A stretch of 64,000 bases of DNA from Streptomyces sp. NBC_01233 (GCF_035989305.1 NZ_CP108514.1:434001-498000); one strand, 5' to 3'. Positions 6,767-15,988 are shown, numbered from the stretch's first letter. Notes: generated by a model not told the origin, from the sequence alone. Translations and numbers: made by a program.

Positions 6767-8857
6767 TCAGCCGAGTGCGGCCAGTACCCGGTCCGGGGTG
6801 AGGGGGAGCTCGCGCAGCCGGCGCCCCGTGGCGTGGCGGACGGCGTTGCCGATCGCGGCGGCGACTCCGACGATGCCGATCTCGCCGATGCCCTTGCCTC
6901 CCACCGGGGTGAGGTGGGCGTCGTCCTCGTCGATCCAGTGCGCCTCGACGGCGCGCACGTCGGCGTTCGCGGGCACGTGGTAGGCGGCCAGGTCGCTCTC
7001 GGCGAAGTCGCCGTGGGCCGGGTCGACGCCGCTGTGCTCGGTCAGGGCCATGCCGAGGCCCATGACCATGCCGCCGATGAACTGCGACCGGGCCGTCGTC
7101 GGGTTGAGGATGCGCCCGGCCGCGTACACGCCGAGCAGGCGGCGTACCCGCACCTCGCCCGTGACGGTGTCGACCTGGACCTCGGCGAAGTGCGCGCCGA
7201 AGGCGTGGCGGGCGTACGGGGATTCCTGCCGGACCGACGCCGTGGTGTCGGCGAACGCGGAGAGCCCCTCGGGAGGCAGCGGCCCCCGGTGCCGGGCCAG
7301 CTCCGCGGCCAGGGCGGTGCAGGCGTCGTGGACCGCCCAGCCCCAGGAGGCGGTTCCGGAGGAGCCCCCGGCGAGCGAGGCCGCGGGCAGGCCGGTGTGG
7401 CCGATGGCCGCCGTCACGGATGCGAGCGGCACGTCGAGGGCGTCGGCGGCCACCTGCGCGAGGACGGTGCGGGCGCCGGTCCCGAGGTCGGTGGCGTCGA
7501 TCTCGACGAGGTAGGTGCCGTCGGGCCGGGCACTGGCCCGGGCGGTGGAGGGAGCGATCCAGACGGGGTAGGTGGCGGCGGCCATGCCGGCGCCGACGAG
7601 CAGCGGCCCCTCGCGGCGCGGGGTGCGCGCGGCGGCCCACCCGAACCGGTCCGTGCCCTCCCGCAGGCATGCGACGAGGTTCCTGCTGCTGAAGGGCCGG
7701 CCGCTGTCGGGTTCGCGCGTGGGCTCGTTGCGGATCCGCAGCTCGACGGGGTCCATGCCGAGCTCGTCGGCCAGTTCGTCCATGGCCGATTCCAGGGCGT
7801 ACATGCCGGGGGTCTCCCCGGGGGCGCGCATCCAGGAGGGGGTGGGCACGTCGAGGGCGACGACGCGGTGGGTGGTGCGGATGTCCGGAACGGCGTACAT
7901 GACCCGGGCGGGTACGGCGGCCTGCTCGACGAACTCCCGTACGCGGGAGGTCTGGGTGGTGACGGTGTGCGTGAGGGCGGTGAGGGTGCCGTCGCGGCGG
8001 GCACCGAGCGCGATCCGGTGCAGGGTCGGCGACCGGTAGCCGACGGTGGCGGCCAACTGGCGGCGCGGCAGGGCGAGTTTGACGGGACGTCCGGTGTGCA
8101 GGGCGGCCATGACCGCCAGGACCACGTGGGGGCGCGGGGTGCCCTTGCATCCGAAGCCGCCCCCGATGTGCTCGCAGACCACGTGGACGTGCTCCTCGGG
8201 CAGGCCGAACAGCGTGGACAGCGTCCTGCGGACCAGGTCGGCCCCCTGGCTGGAGTCGTACACGGTCAGCCGCCCGCGCCCGGCGTCCCAGGCGGCGGTG
8301 GCGGCGTGCGGCTCCATGGGGTGGTTGTGCAGGGCCGGCACGCCGTAGGCGCACTCGATCCGTACGGGCGCGGCGGCGAGCGCCGCGTCGGGGTCGCCCT
8401 GTTCGCGCTCGGCGGGATAGCCGCCGTTGGCCTCCTCGGGTACGTACACGCCGGGGTGGTCCTCGCGGAAGCCGACGTCGTGCGGTTCGGGCGCGTAGCT
8501 GATCCGTACCGCCTCGGCGGCGGCGCGCGCGCCCTCCGGGGTGTCGGCGACGGCCAGGGCCACGTACCAGCCGCGGTGCGGGACGGCGGTGTCCTGGAGC
8601 AGCCGCAGGGTGGGGTCGTCCGCCGGGCCCAGGCGGGGTGCGTCGTACGGGGTGAGGACGGCGAGGACGCCGGGCAGTTCGAGCGCGGCGGCGATGTCCA
8701 CGGCGGTGACCCGGCCGCGCGCGACGGTGGCGGGCACGGGCCAGGCGTGGGCGCAGCCGGGCGGGGTGTGGTCGGCGGCGTAGCGCGCGGCGCCCGTGAG
8801 CTTGTCCGGGCCCTCGGCGCGGACGGTGGGCGTACCGAGTGCGGTGTGCGCGGGCAT
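6767..8857 (-). CDS. Molybdenum hydroxylase large (molybdopterin-binding) subunit
   Basis: A 696-residue xanthine dehydrogenase/CoxL-family subunit. It has the Ald_Xan_dh_C a/b hammerhead near residues 10-120 (TVRAEGPDKLTGAARYAAD), then the molybdopterin-cytosine dinucleotide domain with HVVCEHIGGGFGCKG, the TSRVREFVEQAAV region, RAPGETPGMYALE and the late GGKGIGEIGIVGVAAAIGNA signature with its active-site glutamate. It is the last gene of a three-gene operon (2Fe-2S, FAD, Mo) on the minus strand, 37 bases after the FAD subunit gene. The electron donor could be a purine, aldehyde or aromatic aldehyde; the sequence alone does not decide. Confidence 0.92.
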   Translation of the reverse strand: MPAHTALGTPTVRAEGPDKLTGAARYAADHTPPGCAHAWPVPATVARGRVTAVDIAAALELPGVLAVLTPYDAPRLGPADDPTLRLLQDTAVPHRGWYVALAVADTPEGARAAAEAVRISYAPEPHDVGFREDHPGVYVPEEANGGYPAEREQGDPDAALAAAPVRIECAYGVPALHNHPMEPHAATAAWDAGRGRLTVYDSSQGADLVRRTLSTLFGLPEEHVHVVCEHIGGGFGCKGTPRPHVVLAVMAALHTGRPVKLALPRRQLAATVGYRSPTLHRIALGARRDGTLTALTHTVTTQTSRVREFVEQAAVPARVMYAVPDIRTTHRVVALDVPTPSWMRAPGETPGMYALESAMDELADELGMDPVELRIRNEPTREPDSGRPFSSRNLVACLREGTDRFGWAAARTPRREGPLLVGAGMAAATYPVWIAPSTARASARPDGTYLVEIDATDLGTGARTVLAQVAADALDVPLASVTAAIGHTGLPAASLAGGSSGTASWGWAVHDACTALAAELARHRGPLPPEGLSAFADTTASVRQESPYARHAFGAHFAEVQVDTVTGEVRVRRLLGVYAAGRILNPTTARSQFIGGMVMGLGMALTEHSGVDPAHGDFAESDLAAYHVPANADVRAVEAHWIDEDDAHLTPVGGKGIGEIGIVGVAAAIGNAVRHATGRRLRELPLTPDRVLAALG

Positions 8858-8894
8858 GGCCGGCTCCTCTGCGGGGTGCGGCTGGGGGGTGCGG

Positions 8895-9902
8895 CTACGG
8901 GCTGGGGCGGGCGAGTGAGTGGAGTGTGCCGAGGGCGTCGCAGGCGAGGTTGCGGGCGAGCACGACCTTGTGGGCGTTGTCGCGCAGGGGCCTGGCCTCG
9001 GCCAGCTCCGCCTCGGCCGCCTGCCGGAAGGCGTCGGCGGTCGGCTCGGCCCCGGTCAGCGCCCGTTCGGCCGTGGTGGCCCGCCAGGGCCGGTGGGCGA
9101 GCCCGCCGAAGGCGAGGGCGACCCGCCGGATGCGGCCCGTCTCGTCGTCGAGGTCGAGGACCGCGGCGACGGAGGCCAGCGCGAAGGCGTACGAGGCCCG
9201 GTCGCGCGCCTTGCGGTACAGCGAGACGGCGCCGGGGGCGGCGGGGGGCACGAGCACCGCGGTGACGATCTCCCCGTCGCACAGGACGGTGTCCTGCTCG
9301 GGGCGGTCTCCGGGCAGGCGGTGGAAATCGGCGGCCGCGACGGTCCGGGTGGCGCCCCCGGCCCCGTACAGCTCGATGCCGGCGTCGAGCGCGGCGAGGG
9401 CCACGGCCAGGTCCGAGGGGTGGGTGGCGATGCAGTGGGCGGAGTGTCCGAGTACGGCGTGGTCGCGGTGGATGCCGTCCCGGGCGGCGCAGCCGGTGCC
9501 CGGCTCGCGCTTGTTGCACGCCTTGGAGACGTCCTGGAAGTAGGTGCACCGGGTGCGCTGGAGCAGGTTGCCTCCGGTGGTGGCGATGTTGCGCAGCTGC
9601 GCCGACGCCCCGGCGAGCAGCGCCTGGGCGAGGGCCGGGTACCGGGCGCGTACGAGGGGGTGGGCGGCCACGTCGCTGTTGCGGGCCGTGGCTCCGATGC
9701 GCAGGGCGCCCCCGGGCAGTTCCTCGATGGCGTGCAACGGGAGGCGGGAGATGTCGATGAGGGTGCCGGGGGTCTCGACACCGAGTTTCATCAGGTCGAC
9801 GAGGTTGGTGCCGCCGCCGAGGTAGCGGGAGCCGAGGTGGGCCGTGTGGGCCTCGGTGGCCTCTTGGAGGCTGGTGGCCCGGACGTAGCCGAAGGGCCTC
9901 AT
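8895..9902 (-). CDS. Molybdenum hydroxylase FAD-binding subunit
   Basis: A 335-residue protein of the CoxM/XdhB type. The N-terminal FAD domain begins MRPFGYVRATSLQEA and has GGGTNLVDLMK and GASAQLRNIATTGGNLLQRT, the pyrophosphate- and flavin-binding loops. A short Cys-containing insertion CTYFQD...CNKREPGTGC resembles the extra 4Fe-4S ligand loop found in some members such as 4-hydroxybenzoyl-CoA reductase-like FAD subunits. The C-terminal CO_deh_flav_C domain follows. Its ATG (9900-9902) overlaps the stop of the upstream 2Fe-2S gene by the ATGA arrangement, implying translational coupling. Confidence 0.92.
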   Translation of the reverse strand: MRPFGYVRATSLQEATEAHTAHLGSRYLGGGTNLVDLMKLGVETPGTLIDISRLPLHAIEELPGGALRIGATARNSDVAAHPLVRARYPALAQALLAGASAQLRNIATTGGNLLQRTRCTYFQDVSKACNKREPGTGCAARDGIHRDHAVLGHSAHCIATHPSDLAVALAALDAGIELYGAGGATRTVAAADFHRLPGDRPEQDTVLCDGEIVTAVLVPPAAPGAVSLYRKARDRASYAFALASVAAVLDLDDETGRIRRVALAFGGLAHRPWRATTAERALTGAEPTADAFRQAAEAELAEARPLRDNAHKVVLARNLACDALGTLHSLARPSP

Positions 9903-10507
9903 GCGACCACTCCCGCAGCGTCGGCCCCGCCTGCCGTGTCCGCCGCGCCTGCCGCGTCCGTCACGGCCTGGACGATGGCCGGGTAGGCGCCGCACCGGCA
10001 GAGGTTGCCGCTGAGCCGTTCCCGGATCTCCTCCGCGGTCAGGGTCACGGGGCCGGGCGCGGCCAGGGCGCCGGCCGGGGTCGCGGCGGAGGGGTGGCCG
10101 GCCGCGGCCTCCGCGAGGGCTCCGGCGGCGGAGCAGAGCTGGCCGGGTGTGCAGAAGCCGCACTGGAAGGCGTCCCGTTCGAGGAAGGCCCGCTGGAGCG
10201 GGTGCGGGCCGCCGCCCGGCACGGTGGCGGCGAGGCCCTCCACCGTGGTGACCTCCGCACCGTCCTGCGCGACGGCGAGCAGCAGGCAGCTGTAGGCCCG
10301 CCGCCCGTCGAGGAGCACGGTGCAGGCGCCGCACTGTCCGTGATCGCAGCCCTTCTTCGCCCCGGTGAGGTCCAGTTCCTCGCGCAGGACGTCGAGGAGG
10401 CTGACGCGGTGGTCGGGCCGCAGGGCGTGGTCCGTGCCGTTGACGCGCAGCGTGATCGGGGTGCGGGTGGCGGGGGCGGCGTGCTGTGCGGGGTCGGTTC
10501 GGCTCAC
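9899..10507 (-). CDS. Molybdenum hydroxylase 2Fe-2S subunit
   Basis: A CoxS/XdhC-type iron-sulfur subunit of about 202 residues. The plant-type cluster is CDHGQCGACTVLLDG with a further Cys in AYSC, and the second cluster has CGFCTPGQ and LCRCGAYPAIVQAV. It transfers electrons from the Mo centre to FAD. I start it at GTG 10505-10507 because GGAGAG lies nine bases upstream; an alternative GTG sits two codons earlier. Starting further upstream would force the tandem repeat at 10585-10668 to be translated as low-complexity His/Pro/Thr sequence, which is not credible. Confidence 0.9.
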   Translation of the reverse strand: MSRTDPAQHAAPATRTPITLRVNGTDHALRPDHRVSLLDVLREELDLTGAKKGCDHGQCGACTVLLDGRRAYSCLLLAVAQDGAEVTTVEGLAATVPGGGPHPLQRAFLERDAFQCGFCTPGQLCSAAGALAEAAAGHPSAATPAGALAAPGPVTLTAEEIRERLSGNLCRCGAYPAIVQAVTDAAGAADTAGGADAAGVVA

Positions 10508-10584
10508 GACCACAGGCTCTCCGAATGTCCGCGCTCCGGCATCCGTAGAGGGCCGTTCGCGCGCAGCCGGTCGCGTGCGGCCAT

Positions 10585-10668
10585 GGGTCGTGGGTTGTGG
10601 GTCGTGGGTTGTGGGTCGTGGGTTGTGGGTCGTGGGTTGTGGGTCGTGGGTTGTGGGTCGTGGGTTGT
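10585..10668 (+). repeat. Six perfect 14-bp tandem repeats with twelve GGG runs
   Basis: The plus strand holds six uninterrupted copies of a 14-mer built from two 7-mers, GGGTCGT and GGGTTGT, giving twelve GGG runs spaced by four bases. It lies between the divergent molybdenum hydroxylase operon (start 10507) and the DUF6381 gene (start 10762). The G-run spacing fits a G-quadruplex motif on the plus strand; on the minus strand the operon's leader would be C-rich. It is not a CRISPR array because there are no unique spacers. Confidence 0.95.
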
Positions 10669-10761
10669 GGATCACGCTCGGTGACGCTTCGAGATGCGGG
10701 CGCACGGCAGTGCTGGTTCGCTGAATCCGCCCGCTCTCCCCCACTGATCCAAGGAGCGATC

Positions 10762-10950
10762 ATGAGCGTTTCAGGCGAATCCCGCGGCCGGTCCCAGCAG
10801 ATGCGCACCAAGGCCAAGGAGCTGAACGACGCGGCCGAGCGTTCGACCGACCCGGAAGAGCGCCGGCGGCTGAAGGAGAAGGCCCGCCGCCTCCAGGAGC
10901 AGAGCGAGCAGGAGGGCCGGATGGACGACCGCGGTATGGACCCCATGTAG
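10762..10950 (+). CDS. DUF6381 family small protein
   Basis: A 62-residue, highly charged helical protein starting at ATG 10762-10764 behind AAGGAG. It has the conserved run SRGRSQQMRTKAKELNDAAE and the helix ERRRLKEKARRLQEQSEQEG, then a short acidic/Met tail ending DRGMDPM. This is the pattern of DUF6381, a small family largely confined to Streptomyces and without known function. It has no membrane segment or cysteine. It is divergent from the molybdenum hydroxylase operon. Confidence 0.85.
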   Translation: MSVSGESRGRSQQMRTKAKELNDAAERSTDPEERRRLKEKARRLQEQSEQEGRMDDRGMDPM

Positions 10951-11171
10951 CCCTGGAGCCCGCGCCCCGCGTCTCTCCCCCGTACCCCGGCCGGTGGCCG
11001 CCGCGTTCCGTCGCGCGGCCCCCGGCCGGCGCGTTCCCGTCGCGCGGCGGCTCGGCCGCCCCGCATGGAGGCGTGGCGCGGGGGTAGCCGCGCGGAGAGA
11101 TGTCCGGCACGCCGTGCGGCGCGTACGCGTCCGCGAGCCGCGCCGGACCGAGCGGAAGGGGGCTGATCCTC

Positions 11172-11996
11172 ATGGTCGGCCGAGCGGCGGGAGAGGGCGC
11201 CCGGACCGGGTCCCGGGGCGGCACCGGCCGGGAGGTGGTCGCCCGGTGCGGGCTGGTCGCACGCGGTGTGCTGTACGTGCTCGTCGGCGTGCTCGCGGTC
11301 CGTGTGGCCTTCGGCGAGGGGGGCCAGGAGGCGGACCGTTCGGGCGCGCTCCAGGAGCTCGTACACAAGCCCCTCGGCGGTTTCCTCGTGTGGGCGGTCG
11401 GTGTCGGCTTCGTGTGCATGATGCTGTGGCGGCTGTCGGAGGCGGTGTTCGGCGCCGCCGGTCCCGACGGCGACAAGGCCTCCAAGCGGCTGGCGTCGGC
11501 GGCCCGGACGGTGTTCTACGGGGTCGTCGCGTTCTCGGTGCTGTCCTTCGCGGCCGGATCCGGCGGCGGGCGCTCCAGCGACGAGCAGTCGCGCGACGTG
11601 ACGGCGACGGCGATGGACCTGCCGGGCGGCCCGTGGTGGGTGGGGGTCGCCGGGGCGGCCATCGCCGTCGGTGGCATCGTGATCGCCGTGCAGGCGGCCC
11701 GGCGCTCGTTCTGCAAGCAGCTGGAGATGGACCGGGTGCCCGAGGGCGTCCGCAAGGCGGTCGAGTTCCTCGGCGTCTGCGGCGGCGTGGCCCGCGGCGC
11801 GCTCTTCGCGGCGGCCGGGGCCTTCCTCGTCTACGCGGCCGTGCGCTACGACCCCTCGCAGGCGAAGGGCGTCGACGACACCCTCAGGGCCTTCGCCCAG
11901 ACCCCGGCGGGACCGTGGCTCCTCGTGTTGGTCTCCGCCGGGCTCGTGCTGTTCGGGCTGTTCTCCTGGGCGCTGGCCTGCTGGCGCCGGGTGTGA
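11172..11996 (+). CDS. DUF1206 membrane protein
   Basis: A protein of about 274 residues with six hydrophobic segments arranged as three repeats of a two-helix unit. Each unit opens with an 'ARCGLVARGVLYVLVGVLAV'-like signature; the second and third equivalents (SAARTVFYGVVAFSVLS, VCGGVARGALFAAAGAFLV) are visible. This is the DUF1206 architecture, and the function is unknown. I chose ATG 11172-11174, preceded by an AAGGGGG site, rather than the in-frame upstream start, because the N-terminal extension would be unusually basic and lacks a good ribosome-binding site. Confidence 0.85.
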   Translation: MVGRAAGEGARTGSRGGTGREVVARCGLVARGVLYVLVGVLAVRVAFGEGGQEADRSGALQELVHKPLGGFLVWAVGVGFVCMMLWRLSEAVFGAAGPDGDKASKRLASAARTVFYGVVAFSVLSFAAGSGGGRSSDEQSRDVTATAMDLPGGPWWVGVAGAAIAVGGIVIAVQAARRSFCKQLEMDRVPEGVRKAVEFLGVCGGVARGALFAAAGAFLVYAAVRYDPSQAKGVDDTLRAFAQTPAGPWLLVLVSAGLVLFGLFSWALACWRRV

Positions 11997-12020
11997 GGAG
12001 AGTGACGGGTGGGGCTCCTC

Positions 12021-13379
12021 TCAGAGCCTGACCGTCCAGGTGGCCGTGGACCGCAGCGTACGGACGATCTTCGGGTCGCGTACCGAGGCCGTACGGTCCT
12101 CGGCCGTGACCGACAGCCGGTGCGTCCGGAGGTCGAACAGCCACAGCTCCGCCACCGGCACCTCGGTGCGGCCCTCGAAGCGCTTCAGCTCCCGGCCGTC
12201 GAGGTACCAGCGGACCACCAGCTGCCGGCCGTCCGCGCCGTTCAGCCTCGGTACGGCCGCCTTCGCCGTGTGCCGCATCCGCAGGGTGCGGTCGGTCGGA
12301 GTGAGCGGGGTGACGACCCGCGCGTGCTGGTAGAACCCGGCGATCATGGACTCGACGCCGGGCAGGTTGAAGGGCTTGCCCAGGACCCGCATGAGCGAGT
12401 TGTCGGTGGGCCGGTTGAGCCCGGTCACGAAGTAGTTGCCGCCCTCGTAGGCGCCGACCGTGCCGCCGTCGGGTGACTCCTCGCCGAGCCAGCGGTACCA
12501 CTTGGCCCGCTGCGCGGCCATCCGCTCGGCGGTCAGGGCGCTGCTGTTGGATTCGGCGGGCTCGGGGCCGGTGTACTTCTCGTAGTCGGGGACGCCCGGG
12601 TAGAAGTACTCGTCGGCGAGCTTGCCCAGCGAGTGGCCGGTCTCGTGGATGGCGACCTGGCCGGACTTCGGATGGCCCGCCGAGGCCGTGGAGATCCCCT
12701 CGTAACCGAGGGTGGCGCTGGGCTCGTTGTAGCCGGCCCCGCCGTACTTGGCGCTGTTGGCCAGGACGACGACCAGGTCGGCCGCGGGCGCCTTCGCCAC
12801 GTACGCGTCGACCTTGGGCTGGTCGATGCAGAGCAGCCGCTCGATGCCCTCGCACCAGAAGTACGAGCCGAGGGCGGTGTCGCGGACGGTGGCGGGGTCG
12901 GGGTCGCCGGAGACGCCGGAGTCGTGGGAGACCGCGTCGACCGTCCAGACGTTGAAGAGGTTCCGGTAGGTGGTGTACGGCTCGACGGCCGTCACCTCGG
13001 CCCACTTCTGCTCGGCGTCGGCGTGGAAGCGCGCCAGCTCGGCGGCGGTGTAGCCGTCGCCGATGACCACGACGTCGAGCCGGTCGGCGGTGGAGCCGTT
13101 GTCGATCAGCTTGGTGACCGCCCCGTCCGCCTCCCGCTGCGCCGGGGAGAGCCGGCCCGCGCTCTTCGCGGGGCTGCCCGCGGCCGGCACCCGGGCGTGG
13201 CCGGATCCGGCGTCACCGCCTTGCTCGGGTCCCGGTATCTCCACCTCCACCCGGCTCTCGGCGGCCGGCGGGTCGGCCGCGTCCGCGGGCCCGGCGGCCA
13301 CCAGCGCGGCGGCCGCGCAGACCGTCGCGACGGCCGCGCGCAGCGCCGTGCGGACGGCCGGACGTCTGACTCGAACCAT
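12021..13379 (-). CDS. Secreted M64-family zinc metallopeptidase
   Basis: A 452-residue protein with a Sec-type signal peptide (basic MVRVRRPAVRTALR, hydrophobic core, AADA cleavage region). The catalytic zinc site is HETGHSLGKLADEY, the IgA-peptidase (M64) pattern HExxH followed by the downstream acidic ligand. Other conserved blocks are LDVVVIGDGYTAAEL and VVVLANSAKYGGAG. The C-terminal about 120 residues form a beta-rich accessory domain. It would degrade extracellular protein. The start ATG 13377-13379 follows a strong GGGGGAGG site. It is divergent from the XRE regulator at 13518. Confidence 0.9.
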   Translation of the reverse strand: MVRVRRPAVRTALRAAVATVCAAAALVAAGPADAADPPAAESRVEVEIPGPEQGGDAGSGHARVPAAGSPAKSAGRLSPAQREADGAVTKLIDNGSTADRLDVVVIGDGYTAAELARFHADAEQKWAEVTAVEPYTTYRNLFNVWTVDAVSHDSGVSGDPDPATVRDTALGSYFWCEGIERLLCIDQPKVDAYVAKAPAADLVVVLANSAKYGGAGYNEPSATLGYEGISTASAGHPKSGQVAIHETGHSLGKLADEYFYPGVPDYEKYTGPEPAESNSSALTAERMAAQRAKWYRWLGEESPDGGTVGAYEGGNYFVTGLNRPTDNSLMRVLGKPFNLPGVESMIAGFYQHARVVTPLTPTDRTLRMRHTAKAAVPRLNGADGRQLVVRWYLDGRELKRFEGRTEVPVAELWLFDLRTHRLSVTAEDRTASVRDPKIVRTLRSTATWTVRL

Positions 13380-13403
13380 GAAGTCCTCCCCCGGAAACGG
13401 AAG

Positions 13404-13441
13404 TTAAGCAGTTTGATAAATCTGGTGAAGCGGATGCTTAA
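13404..13441. promoter_or_regulatory. Inverted repeat in the M64/XRE divergent promoter region
   Basis: A perfect 7-bp inverted repeat, TTAAGCA (13404-13410) and TGCTTAA (13435-13441), is separated by 24 bases in an AT-rich patch that is exceptional for this GC-rich sequence. It sits between the divergent starts of the peptidase (13379) and the XRE-TPR regulator (13518). Its position suggests an operator or paired promoter elements, perhaps bound by the adjacent regulator; this is inference from layout only. Confidence 0.4.
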
Positions 13442-13517
13442 ACTAGGTGGCGCGCGAGAGGTGCGCAATGCCTGCTCCCCCTGAATACTGGGGAGTTCGA
13501 GCAACAAGGGGGACTTC

Positions 13518-14897
13518 ATGGACGAACCGGCCCTGATCGGCCGCAGGGTTCAGCGCATGCGTGGTGAACTCGGTCTGACCCAGCGGCAGTTGGCGGATCC
13601 CGCGTACACCTCGGCCTATATCTCCACCCTGGAGTCGGGCAAGGTCCGCCCCTCCGAGACCGCGCTGCGGTTCCTCGCCGCGCGCCTGGGCACCTCGTAC
13701 GAGGAGCTGACCACCGGCCGTCCCGCCCACCTGGCCACCGAGCTGCGGTTCGCCCTCACCGACGCCCAGCAGACGCTCGCCACGGGCGCGGCCGCCGAGG
13801 CCGCCGTACGCTACCGGCACCTGCTCGCCGAAGCCGAGGACCTCGGGCTCGTCCCCGAGCAGGCGGAGGCCCGGCTCGGGCTCGGCGAATGTTCCCTGGA
13901 GGCCGGTGAACTGCCCGACGCGATCACCCACTTCGAGGCCGCCGAACGCCTGCTGGCCGACCAGCCGCTGCCCCGCCGCGCCCGGCCCATCCGCGGCCGC
14001 GCCGTGGCGCACCTGCTCGCCGGCGAGCTGCGCTACGCCTGCTACCTCCTCGAGTCCACCATCGACGAGCTGGGCGCGAGCGGGCTGTCCGATCCGGACG
14101 CCCTGGTGCTGCTCCACGCGGCGGTGATCGGGCCGTACATCGACATGGGCGCCCATGCCCGCGCGGCCCACGCCGCCGAGCTCGCGCTCGCACTGGCTCC
14201 GCAGGTCAACGATCCGGCGCTGGTGGCCGGGATGCACCGGCAGGTGGCCCGGACCTTCCTCGCCGAGGGGCGGGTGGCCGACGCCGACGCCTCCCTCGCC
14301 AAGGCCCAGGCGATCTACGGGCAGTTGCGGCTGCGGACGGATCTGGCGCACTGCCACTGGATGCGCGGCTACGTACAGGCCCAGAACGGCGAGCTCGCCT
14401 CGGCGGAACGGGAGTTGCGCACGGCCCGGGACATGTTGTCGGCCCGGCGCGCGGACCTCTACACGGCCCAGGTGGAGGTCGAACTGGCCGACGTACTGCG
14501 GCAGCTCGGCCGGTACGAGGAAGCGGCCGGGCTGCTCTCCGCGCTGCTGGACCTGGGGGACCGCCACGGCGCCGTGCACGCGGGCGGCGCGCACCGGCTC
14601 CTCGGCCTGATGGCCGAGGAGCGCGGCGACACCGAGTCGGCCGAGGAGCACTACGTGCAGGCACTGGCGCTGCTCGAGCGCAGCGGGGCGACGGGGGACC
14701 TCGCCGATCTGTGCCGGCTGCTGGGCGACCTGATGCGGCGTACGGGCCGGGTGGAGGCGGCGATGGACGCCTACCGCACGGGCCTGGGCCACCGGGCGGC
14801 GCCGGGCACCACCACCCTGGGCCCGGCGCCCGCCGCGCCCGCGTTCCGGCCCGCCCGGCTCAGTGGTTCTCGGTGGGCCGCAGGTCGCGCGGAATGA
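13518..14897 (+). CDS. XRE-family regulator with TPR repeats
   Basis: A 459-residue protein starting at ATG 13518-13520. The N-terminal HTH_3 domain (residues about 6-65) reads IGRRVQRMRGELGLTQRQLA and YISTLESGKVRPSETALRFL. The remainder is an array of tetratricopeptide-like helical repeats extending to about residue 420, followed by a disordered Pro/Ala tail. Such proteins usually sense a peptide or partner through the TPR part and control adjacent genes; the divergent secreted peptidase is the obvious candidate target. The 3' end overlaps the convergent MFS gene by 38 bases. Confidence 0.9.
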   Translation: MDEPALIGRRVQRMRGELGLTQRQLADPAYTSAYISTLESGKVRPSETALRFLAARLGTSYEELTTGRPAHLATELRFALTDAQQTLATGAAAEAAVRYRHLLAEAEDLGLVPEQAEARLGLGECSLEAGELPDAITHFEAAERLLADQPLPRRARPIRGRAVAHLLAGELRYACYLLESTIDELGASGLSDPDALVLLHAAVIGPYIDMGAHARAAHAAELALALAPQVNDPALVAGMHRQVARTFLAEGRVADADASLAKAQAIYGQLRLRTDLAHCHWMRGYVQAQNGELASAERELRTARDMLSARRADLYTAQVEVELADVLRQLGRYEEAAGLLSALLDLGDRHGAVHAGGAHRLLGLMAEERGDTESAEEHYVQALALLERSGATGDLADLCRLLGDLMRRTGRVEAAMDAYRTGLGHRAAPGTTTLGPAPAAPAFRPARLSGSRWAAGRAE

Positions 14898-15988
14898 GCG
14901 CCCAGGTCGTGGCCGCCGCGACGACCGCGAGGCCGCCGGCCAGCAGGAACGCCGGGGTGATCGCCAGAGTGTAGGCCTGCGAGGCGGTGTCGAGCAGGGC
15001 CTGGCCGACGGCGCCGCCCAGCCGTTCGGCGGTGTGCGCGGCCTCGCCGACCGAGTCCCGTACGGCGGCGGCGGTGGGGCCGTCCAGGTCGAGGGCGGGC
15101 AGGTTGTCCCGGTAGAGCACCGCCGCGGTGGAGCCGAGGACGGCGACGCCCATGGCCGAGCCGAGCTCGTAGCAGGTCTCCTCGATGGCGGCGGCGCTGG
15201 AGACCTCGGCCGCGGGTGCGGCGGAGACCAGGGTCACCGAGGCCACGGTGGTCGCGATGCCGGCGCCGGCGCCCATCACGGTCAGGGCGGCCGCGAAGGC
15301 CGGGTAGCCCAGGCCGGTGAACTGCTGGAGGGTCCAGGGCAGGGCCATGCCGAGGGCCAGGACGACCAGTCCGGCGCCCAGCACGTGGCGGATCGCGAAG
15401 CGCTGCATCAGCGAGGGGGCCACCATCGAGGCGGCGATCAGCGCGAGCGGGGCGGGCAGGAGGCGCACTCCGGCCTGCAGCGGGGTGTAGCCCTCGCCGC
15501 ACTGGAACCACTGGGTGACCAGGAACAGGATCGCGCCCATGCCCACCATGGGCAGGAAGATCGCGGTGGCCGCGACGCTGAAGGCGGGCTTGGCGAACAG
15601 CCGGACCTGCAGCAGCGGGTTGTCCAGGTGCAGCTGGCGGCGTACGAAGACGGTCAGTGCGACGGCGGCGACGAGGAGCAGGGCCCAGGGCAGCGGGTCG
15701 GCGACGCCGCTCTTGCCGAGCTGCTTGATGCCCCCGGCCAGCGCGAGCATGCCGACGACCGACTGGCCGACGCCCCACCAGTCCCAGGCGCCGCTGCTGC
15801 GCGGGGAACGCGATTCGGGCAGGTAGCGCAGGCCGGCCGCGACCATGACGGCGGCGACGGGGAGGTTCAGGAGGAAGGCGGAGTGCCAGCCGTAGTCCTG
15901 GACGAGGAGTCCGCCGACCACCGGTCCGAAGGCCATGCCGCCACCGAAGACGGCCGGGGTGCGGGCCGGTCCCGTTGCCCGGCCGTCA
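14860..15988 (-). pseudogene. MFS transporter (DHA2/EmrB-like), 5'-truncated
   Basis: The C-terminal about 358 residues of a 14-helix drug:proton antiporter are intact. They begin at an internal loop, MAFGPVVGGLLVQDYGW, run through SAFLLNLPVAA and the later helices, and end with PRDLRPTENH. The conserved first four helices and antiporter motif A are absent. Upstream of about 15988 the sequence changes to the Zur-box/rpmG locus. The open frame that remains would start inside transmembrane helix 5, so a functional transporter is unlikely. The breakpoint coincides with damage to rpmG and rpsR. Confidence 0.75.

Noticed and set aside
10585..10668. Possible CRISPR array
   Set aside because: Repeat units are contiguous with no spacers, and no cas gene is present.
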